Part shown: in pieces, positions 38,046-47,903 of the stretch
Layout: the number at the start of each line of letters is the position of its first letter
Position numbering within the stretch: the first letter of the stretch is position 1
Origin: Psychromonas ossibalaenae ATCC BAA-1528
Lineage (GTDB): Bacteria > Pseudomonadota > Gammaproteobacteria > Enterobacterales > Psychromonadaceae
DNA length: 50,808 bases
NCBI RefSeq assembly: GCF_000381745.1
Contig: NZ_KB907003.1
Span: 1-50,808 of the forward strand
Direction: 5' to 3'
The notes under the pieces: model-generated
Told to the model about the DNA's origin: nothing
Seen by the model: the letters and a program-made list of their open reading frames with translations, nothing else
Databases searched by the model: none
Program-made: the position numbers and the translations under genes

Positions 38046-40763
38046 TTACTTACGTTTATTACAGCGCAGGTAGAAAGTCATTTCGGAAGTTTTCATCGGT
38101 TTAGCCTGAAAATGTCCCTGGCCTGAATCGATATTATGAGCAGTTAAAAATGCCTCCTGCTCAGCATTTTCGATGCCTTCTCCAACCACGTCAATCCCCA
38201 GCGCACGTGCTAAAACGATTACTGACTTAATCATAGCTTCGCCCGCTAAATGCCCGGGAACACCGTGAATAAACTGTTTTGATATTTTAAACTTTTCAAT
38301 GCGCAAATGATCTATTGAATACAAAACAGAACGATCCGCACCAAAACCATCAACCGTTAACGCAAAGCCTACCTTACTTAAATTAAGTAAATTTTCGTGG
38401 ATATTCACCGAATCACTGCTGAATACCGACTCACCAATTTCAAACTCCAGCCAGTTATTTGAACAGCCGGTATCTTTTAAAATAGTCTGAATATCAGCAA
38501 TAAAGCTAAGCTGCTCCAGCTGAATCTCCGATAAATTAATAGCAATTCGACCGAAATTGATCCCGGATTTAGACCAGATAACCGCCTGCTCAGCGGCTTT
38601 ACGGATCATCTGCAGGCCGATTGGAACTAATAAACCGCTCTCTTCAGCTAAGATTAAGAAACTGTCGGGAAGCAGAAGGCCATGCTCTGGGTGCTTCCAG
38701 CGAAGTAAGCTTTCTAATGCCACAATCTGACGTTTATTAAGATCATACTGCGGCTGGTAATACAGTTCAAACTGCTGTGCCTGCAGCGCATTCTTGAGTT
38801 CGTCTTCTAATGCAAACTGCTGATTCGAATAACGGGTTAATTCCACGGTATAAAAATGATAAGGTGCACTTTTATCATATTTTGCCCGCTGCATCGCTTT
38901 TTCTGCATTAACCAGTAAAGTGTCAACATCGATACCGTCATCTGGAAATATACTGATACCTATGGTGGCAGACAGCTTAACGGCGACGTTATCAATCAAG
39001 AAGACGCTGCTGAACTGCCGGGCTATTTTCTGTGCAACAATAGCAGCTCCCTGTTCATTGCTTAGTTCATCAATTAATAAAACAAATTCATCATCACCGA
39101 AACGTGCAACGGTATCTTTTTCATATACGCAGGACTTGAGGCGTTTAGCGATATCTCTAAGCACTGCGTCACCGGCATTATGCCCGTATTGATCATTAAT
39201 CGTTTTAAAGCCGTTAATATCAACCAGCACCACCGCCATGGCAATTTCTTTATGACTGGAGCGGGCAATCGCATCTTCTAGCCGGGTAAACAACGCAATA
39301 CGATTAAACAAGCCGGTTAAAGGATCATGCTTAGAAAGGAACTGGGTTTTCTGTTCAACATTTTTACACTGGCTTAAATCAGTAAAAGAATAAACATGGT
39401 TTTCCCCCCCTTCCCCCGGATGTTTAACCACATAAATTTCTAACCAGGCATAATAGGTATCACCGTTTTTAATACGGTAGCTAATATCTCCCTGCCAGTT
39501 ATTCTTTTCCTGTAGTGCATTCTCTATCTGCTCATAAAAAGAATGATCATGCTGCTGTGATGAAAATATTTTAATATTCGCCTGTAACAGCTCTGCTATT
39601 GAATACCCAGAGATGCGGCATGACGATTCATTTGCAGAAATAATATCGCCGCGTTCATCGGTAACGATTATACTGTCTTTACTGTTTTCAAATACCACAT
39701 TGGCAACTTTAAAACGCTTCTGCATCATGTACTGGGCAGTAATATCTCGCCCCATACCAATCAATCCCTGTACTGTGCCCTTTTTGTCCTGAAGCGGTAC
39801 TTTTTTCATCTCTATAAAATGACGGACACCGTCTTTATAGGTAAGGTACTCTTTGCCGTGATGTATCTGTTTTGTGGTCATTACATCCTGATCCTGCGCC
39901 TGGCACATTAAGGCCTGGTCAAGTTCAAAGAGCTGGTCATCTCTTTTCCCTAAAATATCCCGCTCAGGACAGCCGACAAATTTTTCAAACTCTTTATTGC
40001 AGCCCAGAAAACGGCTTTCAAGATCTTTAAAAAATATCAGGTCTGAAGACATGTCTGCAGTGGCTCTTAATCTTACCCGCTCTTTTTCAATTAATCGTTT
40101 AGCATTATTAAGCTCAGACATATCCAGGATAGTACCAACCTGAATTTCACCGCCATCCATCGCTTCTTTTCTAAAAACCACTTCACGGTGTATGCCGGCA
40201 GCATCAACATACTCACATTCGTAGAGATGTACCTGATTATCCTCAAATACTTTTTGGTCTACTTGTTCTAAACCGGGTAACAGGTGCGCAGGTAATATCT
40301 CTGCGGCTGTTTTTCCTATAATCTGTCCGGTCGTCATACCTACCGCTTCTGCAAAATAGCTGTTACAGGCTAAAAATTCCCCCTGCTTATTCTTGTAATA
40401 GATAGGAATACGGATACAGTCCAGGGTAGCTTTAACTTCATCGGTGAGCAGTACTTTGATCACTGAACCGGCGCTGCTGTTTTCTACTTTCTGATCCGCA
40501 TTCTGAATACCAGCCAGGTAGGCTGTTTTTAATGACGGATAATCGCATGCGACTTTATCGACAGCAGCTTTATCCACTATCTCTTCACTAATTAAATACT
40601 TATAGTTTTTTTCAGCTAATGCGCGATGAATTTCAACACAGCTTGTTAAGTGCTGAATCTGATATTCAGATTCCGCAGAGACCTCTTTAAACATGTCCAG
40701 CATAACTTCAACAAGTTTAATATTGCCGCCAATGTATAAAACATTTTCGATATCTACAGACAA
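38046..40763 (-). CDS. PAS-GGDEF-EAL protein (paralogue 2)
   Basis: A protein of 905 residues with the same layout as its downstream neighbour: receiver-like N-terminal domain, three PAS domains, GGDEF and EAL. The GGDEF signature is GDDEF. EAL keeps the first Glu (ESLLRW), the Asn (INLSEIQL), the EIGE acidic pair, the EGIE Glu and the QGH Gln, but DDFG reads DGFG and KID reads KIS. It could thus bind c-di-GMP but its hydrolysis is doubtful. The start is TTG at 40763, which has AAGGTGG 5 bp upstream; the GTG at 40772 lies inside that site. It and paralogue 1 stem from a tandem duplication. Confidence 0.85.
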   Translation of the reverse strand: MSVDIENVLYIGGNIKLVEVMLDMFKEVSAESEYQIQHLTSCVEIHRALAEKNYKYLISEEIVDKAAVDKVACDYPSLKTAYLAGIQNADQKVENSSAGSVIKVLLTDEVKATLDCIRIPIYYKNKQGEFLACNSYFAEAVGMTTGQIIGKTAAEILPAHLLPGLEQVDQKVFEDNQVHLYECEYVDAAGIHREVVFRKEAMDGGEIQVGTILDMSELNNAKRLIEKERVRLRATADMSSDLIFFKDLESRFLGCNKEFEKFVGCPERDILGKRDDQLFELDQALMCQAQDQDVMTTKQIHHGKEYLTYKDGVRHFIEMKKVPLQDKKGTVQGLIGMGRDITAQYMMQKRFKVANVVFENSKDSIIVTDERGDIISANESSCRISGYSIAELLQANIKIFSSQQHDHSFYEQIENALQEKNNWQGDISYRIKNGDTYYAWLEIYVVKHPGEGGENHVYSFTDLSQCKNVEQKTQFLSKHDPLTGLFNRIALFTRLEDAIARSSHKEIAMAVVLVDINGFKTINDQYGHNAGDAVLRDIAKRLKSCVYEKDTVARFGDDEFVLLIDELSNEQGAAIVAQKIARQFSSVFLIDNVAVKLSATIGISIFPDDGIDVDTLLVNAEKAMQRAKYDKSAPYHFYTVELTRYSNQQFALEDELKNALQAQQFELYYQPQYDLNKRQIVALESLLRWKHPEHGLLLPDSFLILAEESGLLVPIGLQMIRKAAEQAVIWSKSGINFGRIAINLSEIQLEQLSFIADIQTILKDTGCSNNWLEFEIGESVFSSDSVNIHENLLNLSKVGFALTVDGFGADRSVLYSIDHLRIEKFKISKQFIHGVPGHLAGEAMIKSVIVLARALGIDVVGEGIENAEQEAFLTAHNIDSGQGHFQAKPMKTSEMTFYLRCNKRK

Positions 40764-40835
40764 AAAAACCACCTTTCATTTACAAGTCGTTGACAAAGCC
40801 ATTAAAATCAATGACTTAATCCTAGCACAAGAATT

Positions 40836-40866
40836 AAAAAAGGGGATTTAACATCCCCTTTTTTTT
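40836..40866. terminator. Bidirectional terminator of purL
   Basis: AGGGGAT (40841-40847) pairs with ATCCCCT (40853-40859), with A-run and T-run flanks. It lies 11-40 bp beyond the purL stop on the minus strand and upstream of paralogue 2's start, thus separating the two units. Confidence 0.9.
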
Positions 40867-40876
40867 CTGCTAAGTA

Positions 40877-43800
40877 TTAACCTAACTGTTTACGTACGTT
40901 TCTAAACATGCGCATCCAGGGGCTATCCTCTTTCCATTCCTCAGGATGCCATGAGTTAGCAGCCGTTCTAAATACTCGCTCAGGATGAGGCATCATAATT
41001 GTAACACGCCCGTCTTGAGAGGTTAGCCCGGTAATACCATTCGGTGAACCATTCGGGTTAGCCGGGTACTGCTCGGTATTTTTACCATAGTTATTAATGA
41101 AACGTAAAGCAATTGAACCGCTTGCTTCAATCGCATCCAGGTGCGCCTGATCTTTCACTTCAACACGGCCTTCACCATGTGAAACAGCAATCGGCATGTA
41201 TGAACCAGCCATATCATTTAAGAACAGTGAATTCGTTTTCTGCACTTCAACTAAACTGAAACGCGCTTCAAAACGTTCAGAGTTATTACGCACAAAACGA
41301 GGCCATAAATCAGCACCGGGAATAAGTTCATGCAGGTTTGACAACATCTGACAACCGTTACACACACCTAAGGCAAATGAATTCTCACGCTCGAAGAAAG
41401 CCTGGAACTGCTCGCGCGCCTGCGCGTTAAACAGAATGGATTTAGCCCAGCCTTCACCGGCACCTAGTACGTCACCGTAAGAGAAGCCGCCGCAGGCTGC
41501 TAAACCGGCAAAATCAGCCAGCTGTACATCACCAGATAAAACATCACTCATGTGCACATCAACCGCAGAGAACCCCGCACGGTTAAAGGCGGCCGCCATC
41601 TCCTGCTGAGAGTTAACGCCCTGCTCACGCAGAACCGCCATACGCGGTAAAACACCCGTTGAAATATACGGTGCAGCCACATCCTCATTAATATCAAAGG
41701 TTAACTTTGCGCTTAACCCCGGATCTTGAAGATCTGACTTCAACTCAAACTCTTCTAATGCACAAGCCGGGTTATCACGCAGCGACTGCATTTTCAGCGT
41801 TGTTTCAGCCCAGATACTGCGGAATTCACTGCGCGGAGCAACCAGTACATCATTGCCGTCACGCGTAAATTCAATCTGGTCAGTTTCGTTTAATGAACCA
41901 ATCACGAGAGAATTCGATGCTAACCCATGCCCGGCCAGCGTATTTAAGACAGCTTCTTTATCTTCTGCACGTACCTGGATAACAGCACCTAACTCTTCAC
42001 TATATAGTGCGGAAAAATCATCACTACCCAGCTGGTCAAGCTGTACCGTTACACCACAATGACCGGCAAAAGCCATTTCGGTAATTGTGGAGAATAAGCC
42101 GCCGTCACTGCGGTCATGGTAAGCCAGTAATTTCTGATCCGCGACCAAGGTCTGCACCGCGTTAAAGAAACCCTGTAATAAAGCAGGATCATCGACATCA
42201 GGTGTTGACTCGCCAAGCTGCTTATAAACCTGCGCAAGTGACGAGCCACCAAGACGGTTCTGGCCGTTACCTAAGTCAATAAGAATCAGATCTGTATCAC
42301 CCTGATCGCTGCGCAGCTGCGGTGTCACTGTGTTACGGATATCACGAACAGCACCAAATGCGGTAATAATCAGTGAAAGCGGTGAGGTAACTTCTTTCTC
42401 CTCATCGCCTTCCTGCCAGCGAGTCTTCATCGACATTGAATCTTTACCTACCGGGATAGTAAGTTCAAGCTCTGGACAAAGCTCTTCACCAACCGCTTTT
42501 ACAGCTTCATATAAACCGGCATCTTCACCAGGATGTCCCGTTGCAGACATCCAGTTTGCAGAAAGTTTAATGCGTTTGAAATCACCAATATCAGAACAGG
42601 CAATATTAGTGATTGATTCAGCTACAGCCAGACGTGCTGAAGCACCAAAGTTAAGCAGTGCAACAGGTGTACGCTCTCCCAGCGCCATCGACTCACCAAA
42701 ATAAGTATCATAACTGGCAGCGGTAACCGCGCAGTCAGCAACCGGCACCTGCCAGGGGCCAACCATCTGATCACGAGCGACTAAACCAGTTACCGATCGG
42801 TCACCGATAGTGATCAGGAATGTTTTTTCGGCAATTGACGGTAAACGAAGCAGACGCTCAGCAGCATCTTTAATACTTGCACCAGACAGATCTAAAGGTT
42901 TGCCCTGTGCTGTTTGTGATTTAACATCACGATGCATTTTAGGTGCTTTACCTAATAACACTTCCAGAGGCATATCAATGGGTTTGTTATCAAATTCCGG
43001 ATCGTTAAGTGTTAGATGCAGCTCTTCAGTTGCAGTCCCGATCACAGCGTATTGTGCACGTTCACGTTGACAAATCGCTTCAAAGGCAGCCAGGTTTTCA
43101 GGCTTAACCGCCATTACATAACGCTCTTGAGATTCATTACACCAGATTTCATGCGGTGCCATGCTCTTCTCGTCATTTGGAATTGCGCGTAAATCGAAGA
43201 TACCGCCACGACCGCCGTCATCAACTAGCTCAGGCATTGCGTTTGATAAACCACCCGCGCCGACATCGTGAATAAACTGGATCGGGTTATCATCGCCCAT
43301 CTGCCAGCAGCGGTCGATCACTTCCTGACAGCGGCGTTCCATTTCCGGGTTTTCACGCTGGACTGAAGCAAAATCCAGATTTTCACAAGATGCACCGGAA
43401 TCCATTGACGAGGCTGCGCCGCCGCCTAAACCGATATTCATTGCAGGACCACCCAGCACAATCAGTTTAGCGCCGACTGGAATATCCTTTTTCTGTACAT
43501 GCTCACGGCGGATATTACCCAGACCGCCGGCTAACATAATCGGCTTGTGGTAACCGCGGACCTCTTCACCGTTATGACTGTCTACTTTTTCTTCATAAGT
43601 ACGGAAGTAACCAAGGATATTCGGACGTCCGAATTCATTGTTAAAGGCGGCACCTCCCAGCGGCGCTTCCAGCATAATATCTAGGGCAGAAACGATACGA
43701 TCTGGTTTACCAAAATCCGTCTCCCATGGCTGCTCGAATGACGGGATACGCAGGTTAGAAACAGAGAAACCAACTAAACCTGCTTTAGGTTTAGAACCGA

Positions 43801-44770
43801 TACCAGTTGCGCCCTCATCACGGATTTCACCACCGGATCCCGTTGAAGCACCAGGGAACGGCGAAATAGCTGTCGGGTGGTTATGGGTCTCCACTTTCAT
43901 TAATATATCGATATCTTCATGGTGGTAGCCGTATTCACGGTCATCAACACTAGGGAAGAAACGCCCTGCCTGATAACCTTCCATCACAGCGGCATTATCT
44001 TTATATGCGGATAAAACAAATTCGGGGTGTTTTTCGTGGGTATTGCGGATCATTTTGAATAGTGATTTAGGCTGTTTTTCACCATCAATAGTCCAGTCGG
44101 CATTGAAGATTTTATGACGACAATGCTCGGAGTTTGCCTGGGCAAACATCATTAATTCGATATCGTTAGGGTTACGTCCCAAGTCAATAAAGTTTTCTAA
44201 TAGATAATCAATTTCATCATCAGCAAGTGCTAAACCTAAACTTACATTAGCAGCTTCAAGCGCACTGCGCCCTATGTTCAAGATATCAATACTGGTCATT
44301 TCTCCAGGAATACCTTGTGCAAATAGTTTCTGCGCATCATCAAGAGAAGTAAATACCACCTCCATCATGCGGTCATGTAACAAATCAGACAGCTCCTTGT
44401 GCTGCTGTGCTGATAATTCCGTTGTTGTTTCAACGTAATAAGCAATACCACGTTCTAAACGCTTAACTTTTGCCAAACCGCAGTTATTGGCGATATCCGT
44501 CGATTTTGAAGACCATGGTGAAATAGTCCCCGGACGAGGAGTCACAAATAATAATGACCCGACAGGATCATGTTCCGCAATTTTAGGTCCGTAAGTTAGT
44601 AGTTTTTGTAGTACAGCTTGCTCTTGGTCATTTAAAGCATCAGTTAAATCTGCCGCATGCATATATTCTGCATATATTTGCGATACAGGTAGATTTAAGG
44701 CTTCACAGTTTTTTAATAACTGATTAACACGAAATGTCGATAAGGCTGGTGCCCCACGCAAAATTTCCAT
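40877..44770 (-). CDS. purL: Phosphoribosylformylglycinamidine synthase
   Basis: Fourth step of purine synthesis: turns FGAR, glutamine and ATP into FGAM. It is the large single-chain form (1297 residues; E. coli 1295) with an N-terminal PurS-like domain, linker, two AIRS-type ATP-binding halves ([39 protein letters not shown]) and a C-terminal class I glutaminase with nucleophile Cys in [10 protein letters not shown] and His-Glu in [25 protein letters not shown] leader contains the ribosome site. I see no convincing PurR operator upstream. A bidirectional terminator follows. Confidence 0.99.
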   Translation of the reverse strand: MEILRGAPALSTFRVNQLLKNCEALNLPVSQIYAEYMHAADLTDALNDQEQAVLQKLLTYGPKIAEHDPVGSLLFVTPRPGTISPWSSKSTDIANNCGLAKVKRLERGIAYYVETTTELSAQQHKELSDLLHDRMMEVVFTSLDDAQKLFAQGIPGEMTSIDILNIGRSALEAANVSLGLALADDEIDYLLENFIDLGRNPNDIELMMFAQANSEHCRHKIFNADWTIDGEKQPKSLFKMIRNTHEKHPEFVLSAYKDNAAVMEGYQAGRFFPSVDDREYGYHHEDIDILMKVETHNHPTAISPFPGASTGSGGEIRDEGATGIGSKPKAGLVGFSVSNLRIPSFEQPWETDFGKPDRIVSALDIMLEAPLGGAAFNNEFGRPNILGYFRTYEEKVDSHNGEEVRGYHKPIMLAGGLGNIRREHVQKKDIPVGAKLIVLGGPAMNIGLGGGAASSMDSGASCENLDFASVQRENPEMERRCQEVIDRCWQMGDDNPIQFIHDVGAGGLSNAMPELVDDGGRGGIFDLRAIPNDEKSMAPHEIWCNESQERYVMAVKPENLAAFEAICQRERAQYAVIGTATEELHLTLNDPEFDNKPIDMPLEVLLGKAPKMHRDVKSQTAQGKPLDLSGASIKDAAERLLRLPSIAEKTFLITIGDRSVTGLVARDQMVGPWQVPVADCAVTAASYDTYFGESMALGERTPVALLNFGASARLAVAESITNIACSDIGDFKRIKLSANWMSATGHPGEDAGLYEAVKAVGEELCPELELTIPVGKDSMSMKTRWQEGDEEKEVTSPLSLIITAFGAVRDIRNTVTPQLRSDQGDTDLILIDLGNGQNRLGGSSLAQVYKQLGESTPDVDDPALLQGFFNAVQTLVADQKLLAYHDRSDGGLFSTITEMAFAGHCGVTVQLDQLGSDDFSALYSEELGAVIQVRAEDKEAVLNTLAGHGLASNSLVIGSLNETDQIEFTRDGNDVLVAPRSEFRSIWAETTLKMQSLRDNPACALEEFELKSDLQDPGLSAKLTFDINEDVAAPYISTGVLPRMAVLREQGVNSQQEMAAAFNRAGFSAVDVHMSDVLSGDVQLADFAGLAACGGFSYGDVLGAGEGWAKSILFNAQAREQFQAFFERENSFALGVCNGCQMLSNLHELIPGADLWPRFVRNNSERFEARFSLVEVQKTNSLFLNDMAGSYMPIAVSHGEGRVEVKDQAHLDAIEASGSIALRFINNYGKNTEQYPANPNGSPNGITGLTSQDGRVTIMMPHPERVFRTAANSWHPEEWKEDSPWMRMFRNVRKQLG

Positions 44771-45001
44771 AGGTTATTTCTCTCGTTAGATAGATAAATG
44801 ATCTTGGGTAACGTCAATTACACGGATAAATAACTAATTATTCAAGGTGACAACCTGCCAATAGAAGCGCCTTTAAATAATTACTTATTTGATATAACTG
44901 CTATTAGCTGGCTATTATATGCAAAAAGCATTTTTTATTATATAGAAACACTCTATAGTCGAAGGCTAATTGATATTTAATATGATAAATTCACAAAATC
45001 C

Positions 45002-45027
45002 AGATGAAACAGTGAACAGTTTCATCT
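45002..45027 (+). repeat. 9-bp inverted repeat in the mltF leader
   Basis: AGATGAAAC (45002-45010) and GTTTCATCT (45019-45027), perfect, with an 8-base loop. It ends 12-24 bp before the two possible mltF start codons, so it could affect ribosome access or be an operator. Confidence 0.75.
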
Positions 45028-45051
45028 CATAATTCTGATATGGACTCTGTT

Positions 45052-47115
45052 ATGCCACTTAAAAAACTCAAGCAGTTAACGGCTTGGCTTTTTGTAAGCT
45101 CCGCTCTTTTATTAGTGGGCGCTTGTAACCCTTTTTCCCAAACCAGCAGCTTAGAAAAAATTCAGATGCGTGGTGATATTATTATGGGCACTATTAATAG
45201 TTCATTAACTTACAGTTATGACGGTTCTGTTTATAGCGGCTTTGACTATGAACTTGGTAAACAGTTTGCAGCTTACCTGAATGTAAATTTTCGTATCAAA
45301 GAATATAATTCGCTTAAAGAGCTGTTTGATGCTCTGGATAATAACAAAATTGATTTTGTAGGCTCCGGACTGACATTAACGCCTAAACGTTCACAGAAAT
45401 ACCGCAGCTCTCCGCCTTATTATCATGTTTCACAAAAAGTGGTTTATCACAAAGGGACTTACCGGCCGCGTAAAATAATCGATGTTAATGCACCGATAAG
45501 CGTGCTTAAAGACAGCAGCCATGAAGAAACATTAGACAGCATGATAGATGAAGTGCCTGACCTGGAAATTCAGATTTTAGAGAATGAAGACCAGGAAACG
45601 CTGCTGCGTAAAGTTGCCGACAAGGAGATTACCTTTGCTATTGTGGACAGCTCAACACTTGCTCAAAAGCAGCGCTATTATCCCGTACTGGCAGAGGCCT
45701 TTACCATCTCAGAAAAGCTGCCGGTAGCCTGGTTAATCAAACGCGATCAAGATGACAGTGTTTATTCTGCAATTATTGAATTTATCGGCGGTAAATATCA
45801 GGATCAAAGTATCGCAAAACTTGAAGAAAAGTATTTCGGCCATGTGCAGCATTTTGATTTTGTCGACACACGCACCTTTATAAAACGTATAGACAAAGTA
45901 TTACCTAAATACGAAAAATTATTTAAGAACTATGCAACGGCAGAAGTTGACTGGCTGCTGATGGCAGCTGTCAGTTATCAAGAGTCACACTGGAATCCAA
46001 ATGCAAAATCTCCGACCGGCGTGCGCGGCATGATGATGCTGACTCTGGATACAGCTGATTACGTCGGTATAGAAAACCGTCTGGACGCCGAACAAAGCAT
46101 TAAAGGCGGCGCTAAATATTTATCGCAGTTAATTAAACGCCTGCCTGACAGTATTCCGAATGATGAAAAAGTATGGTTTGCCCTAGCCAGTTATAATCTC
46201 GGTTACGGACATTTAATGGATGCGAGGCGTATTACAGCGATGAAAAAGCAGAACCCGGATGCCTGGTCCGATGTTAAAGAGAACCTGCCTCTGCTGCATC
46301 AAAAGAAATGGTATAAAAAAACTCGTTACGGTTATGCTCGAGGTCAGGAAGCGCAGACCTACGTAAACAATATCCGTCAGTATTTAAAAACACTCACCTG
46401 GTCGGTCGCCGAAAAAGAAAAAGCAGAAGCAGCCGCTAAGGCACTGCAGGATGCCAAAGATAAAGCATTAGCAAAAGAAAAAGCACTTCAGGAAGCTAAA
46501 GACAAAGCGGCCGCCGAGAAAATCGCCCTGCAGAAAGCCTTAGCTGAACAGCAGGCTTTAGAAGAAGAAAACAACAAACCGCTTGCAAGGAAAAGAGCAT
46601 TACAAAGAACCGAACAGGATATTGAACTTAAAGAAAAAGCATGGCGCAAAGCCCGAAAGGACAGCGAAGATAAAGAAAGAAATCTGCACAATGCCGAGAA
46701 AGAAATTCTCGCAATGGAAAAAACATTACAGGAGGCCCAGGAAAAAAGCTTAGGCGCACAACAGGCTTTCAAATTAGCTCAAGAGCAGACAATGACTAGA
46801 GAACAGGCACTGAAATTCGCCCAGGATGAAGCATTAGCAGAGCAGGCAAGGCTGCAGTACGCTAAAGAGAAAAGCTTAAATAGAGAAAATATTTTATTAA
46901 AAGAGGCGAATGAAGCAGCCGCTGAACAAGCAGCAGTATTACTAGCCAAAGAACAGGCACAGGCTGAACTCAATAACTATCAAACAGCGAAAGATAAAGC
47001 ATTTACCGCGCTGCAGGCTTCTCAGAAAGCTAAGGAGGACGCACAAGCGGAACGACAGAAACTGAAGAACGCGATAGAGTTAGATGTGGAGAACGAAAAG
47101 GAAAATGAAAAATAG
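45052..47115 (+). CDS. mltF: MltF-type membrane-bound lytic murein transglycosylase with repeat tail
   Basis: Cleaves the glycan strands of peptidoglycan non-hydrolytically. A lipoprotein signal peptide ends at Cys25 (LLLVGAC), followed by a solute-binding type 3 domain (about 35-255) and a lytic transglycosylase SLT domain (about 275-440) with catalytic Glu311 (SYQESHWNP). MltF proteins usually end near residue 480-520; this one goes on to 687. The extra part (residues 464-687) is about 16 units of a 14-residue Ala-, Lys-, Glu- and Gln-rich repeat, predicted coiled coil. The ATG at 45052 has GGA seven bases upstream and gives a basic N-terminus; ATG 45040 is the alternative. Confidence 0.9.
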   Translation: MPLKKLKQLTAWLFVSSALLLVGACNPFSQTSSLEKIQMRGDIIMGTINSSLTYSYDGSVYSGFDYELGKQFAAYLNVNFRIKEYNSLKELFDALDNNKIDFVGSGLTLTPKRSQKYRSSPPYYHVSQKVVYHKGTYRPRKIIDVNAPISVLKDSSHEETLDSMIDEVPDLEIQILENEDQETLLRKVADKEITFAIVDSSTLAQKQRYYPVLAEAFTISEKLPVAWLIKRDQDDSVYSAIIEFIGGKYQDQSIAKLEEKYFGHVQHFDFVDTRTFIKRIDKVLPKYEKLFKNYATAEVDWLLMAAVSYQESHWNPNAKSPTGVRGMMMLTLDTADYVGIENRLDAEQSIKGGAKYLSQLIKRLPDSIPNDEKVWFALASYNLGYGHLMDARRITAMKKQNPDAWSDVKENLPLLHQKKWYKKTRYGYARGQEAQTYVNNIRQYLKTLTWSVAEKEKAEAAAKALQDAKDKALAKEKALQEAKDKAAAEKIALQKALAEQQALEEENNKPLARKRALQRTEQDIELKEKAWRKARKDSEDKERNLHNAEKEILAMEKTLQEAQEKSLGAQQAFKLAQEQTMTREQALKFAQDEALAEQARLQYAKEKSLNRENILLKEANEAAAEQAAVLLAKEQAQAELNNYQTAKDKAFTALQASQKAKEDAQAERQKLKNAIELDVENEKENEK
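46441..47103 (+). repeat. 14-residue (42-base) tandem repeats in the MltF C-terminus
   Basis: Fifteen 14-residue units and one 10-residue unit, starting ALQDAKDKALAKEK and ALQEAKDKAAAEKI and drifting to NYQTAKDKAFTALQ and ASQKAKEDAQAERQ. The pattern is roughly (A/N)LxxAK(D/E)xALAxEx, with hydrophobic residues at positions 2, 5 and 9. DNA copies have diverged, so the array is old. Confidence 0.85.
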
Positions 47116-47119
47116 AGCA

Positions 47120-47154
47120 GATACTCTGTACATTATTATAGTGTGCAGAGTATC
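47120..47154. terminator. Convergent hairpin between mltF and the pilD operon
   Basis: GATACTCTG (47120-47128) pairs with CAGAGTATC (47146-47154), extended past a mismatch. On the minus strand a T-run (CTATTTTTC) follows at about 8 bases; on the plus strand none does. It is best read as the 3' end of the minus-strand operon. Confidence 0.6.
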
Positions 47155-47182
47155 GAAAGGCCCGGCTTAGTGAATCATTCTC

Positions 47183-47353
47183 TTAATCTTTTTTCTCAAT
47201 ACTAACCGATAGTTCTTTACTTGAACCGGCAAACCATTTCTGCACATAGATACTGCCGACAACAGGGGCCTGTCCCGGCTCTGGGACTTCTTTGTAACGT
47301 ACACTGTTTTTAGTTTCTTTTTCGAATTCAAAAGTAATTATTTTTTTAGTCAT
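47183..47353 (-). CDS. Conserved-looking small protein of 56 residues, unknown function
   Basis: A short basic-acidic protein with predicted beta strands (MTKKIITFEFEKETKNSVRYKEV … GSIYVQKWFA … KELSVSIEKK). No signal peptide, TM or cysteine. The ATG at 47353 has GAG nine bases upstream; the open frame extends 11 codons further into tadA. It is the third gene after pilD and tadA on the same strand, 20 bp past tadA. The strand-turn pattern suggests a small beta-barrel, and I recall similar small proteins in other bacteria, but I cannot name a family. Function is unknown. Confidence 0.7.
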   Translation of the reverse strand: MTKKIITFEFEKETKNSVRYKEVPEPGQAPVVGSIYVQKWFAGSSKELSVSIEKKD

Positions 47354-47372
47354 AGTCAGCTCTGTAGTTAGG

Positions 47373-47903
47373 TTAAGAGTCAGCAAGAAGCTGCTTTTTC
47401 AATACTTTTTTCTCTTTGCGGCGGCGTTTAAAAAAATTGCTTATTTTAGCGGCGCAGCGCTCGGCAAAAATATCAGAAGTCACTTCGATCTGATGATTTA
47501 ATTTATCGCTGCGCACTAAATCAAAGACAGATCCGGCGGCCCCGGTTTTATAATCACCGGCACCGTAAACAAGACGTTTAATACGCGCATGGACCAGCGC
47601 ACCAGCACACATAGGGCAAGGCTCAAGGGTGACATACAAGGTACAGTCAATCAGGCGGTAATTTTGCAGCGTTTTCCCAGCCTCTCGAATTGCCATAATT
47701 TCAGCATGTGCACAGGCATCATGACTAACAATCGACAGATTCCAGCCTTCAGCAACAATCCGATCATTTTTGACTAACACAGCCCCAACCGGAATCTCAC
47801 CTAATAATTCCGCTTGATCAGCAAGAGACAAGGCGTAATTCATCCATTTTTCATCAATAGACTGCTGTGTATCTACTGTTTTATGCAGCTCCCCCTTATT
47901 CAT
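47373..47903 (-). CDS. tadA: tRNA-specific adenosine deaminase TadA
   Basis: Zinc enzyme changing adenosine-34 to inosine in tRNA-Arg(ACG); essential in most bacteria. The 176 residues contain the zinc and catalytic motifs CAHAEIMAI (His and the proton-shuttle Glu) and PCPMCAGALVHARI. The C-terminal helix with a run of Arg and Lys (FKRRRKEKK) is typical. The ATG overlaps the pilD stop by one base (TAATG), which implies translational coupling. The N-terminal 20 residues extend the usual start; a later start at the Met of MNYALSLA is possible. Confidence 0.96.
   Translation of the reverse strand: MNKGELHKTVDTQQSIDEKWMNYALSLADQAELLGEIPVGAVLVKNDRIVAEGWNLSIVSHDACAHAEIMAIREAGKTLQNYRLIDCTLYVTLEPCPMCAGALVHARIKRLVYGAGDYKTGAAGSVFDLVRSDKLNHQIEVTSDIFAERCAAKISNFFKRRRKEKKVLKKQLLADS

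Noticed and set aside
46488-46973. Ser- and Ala-rich minus-strand frames opposite the MltF repeats
   Set aside because: They are antisense shadows of the low-complexity repeat region.
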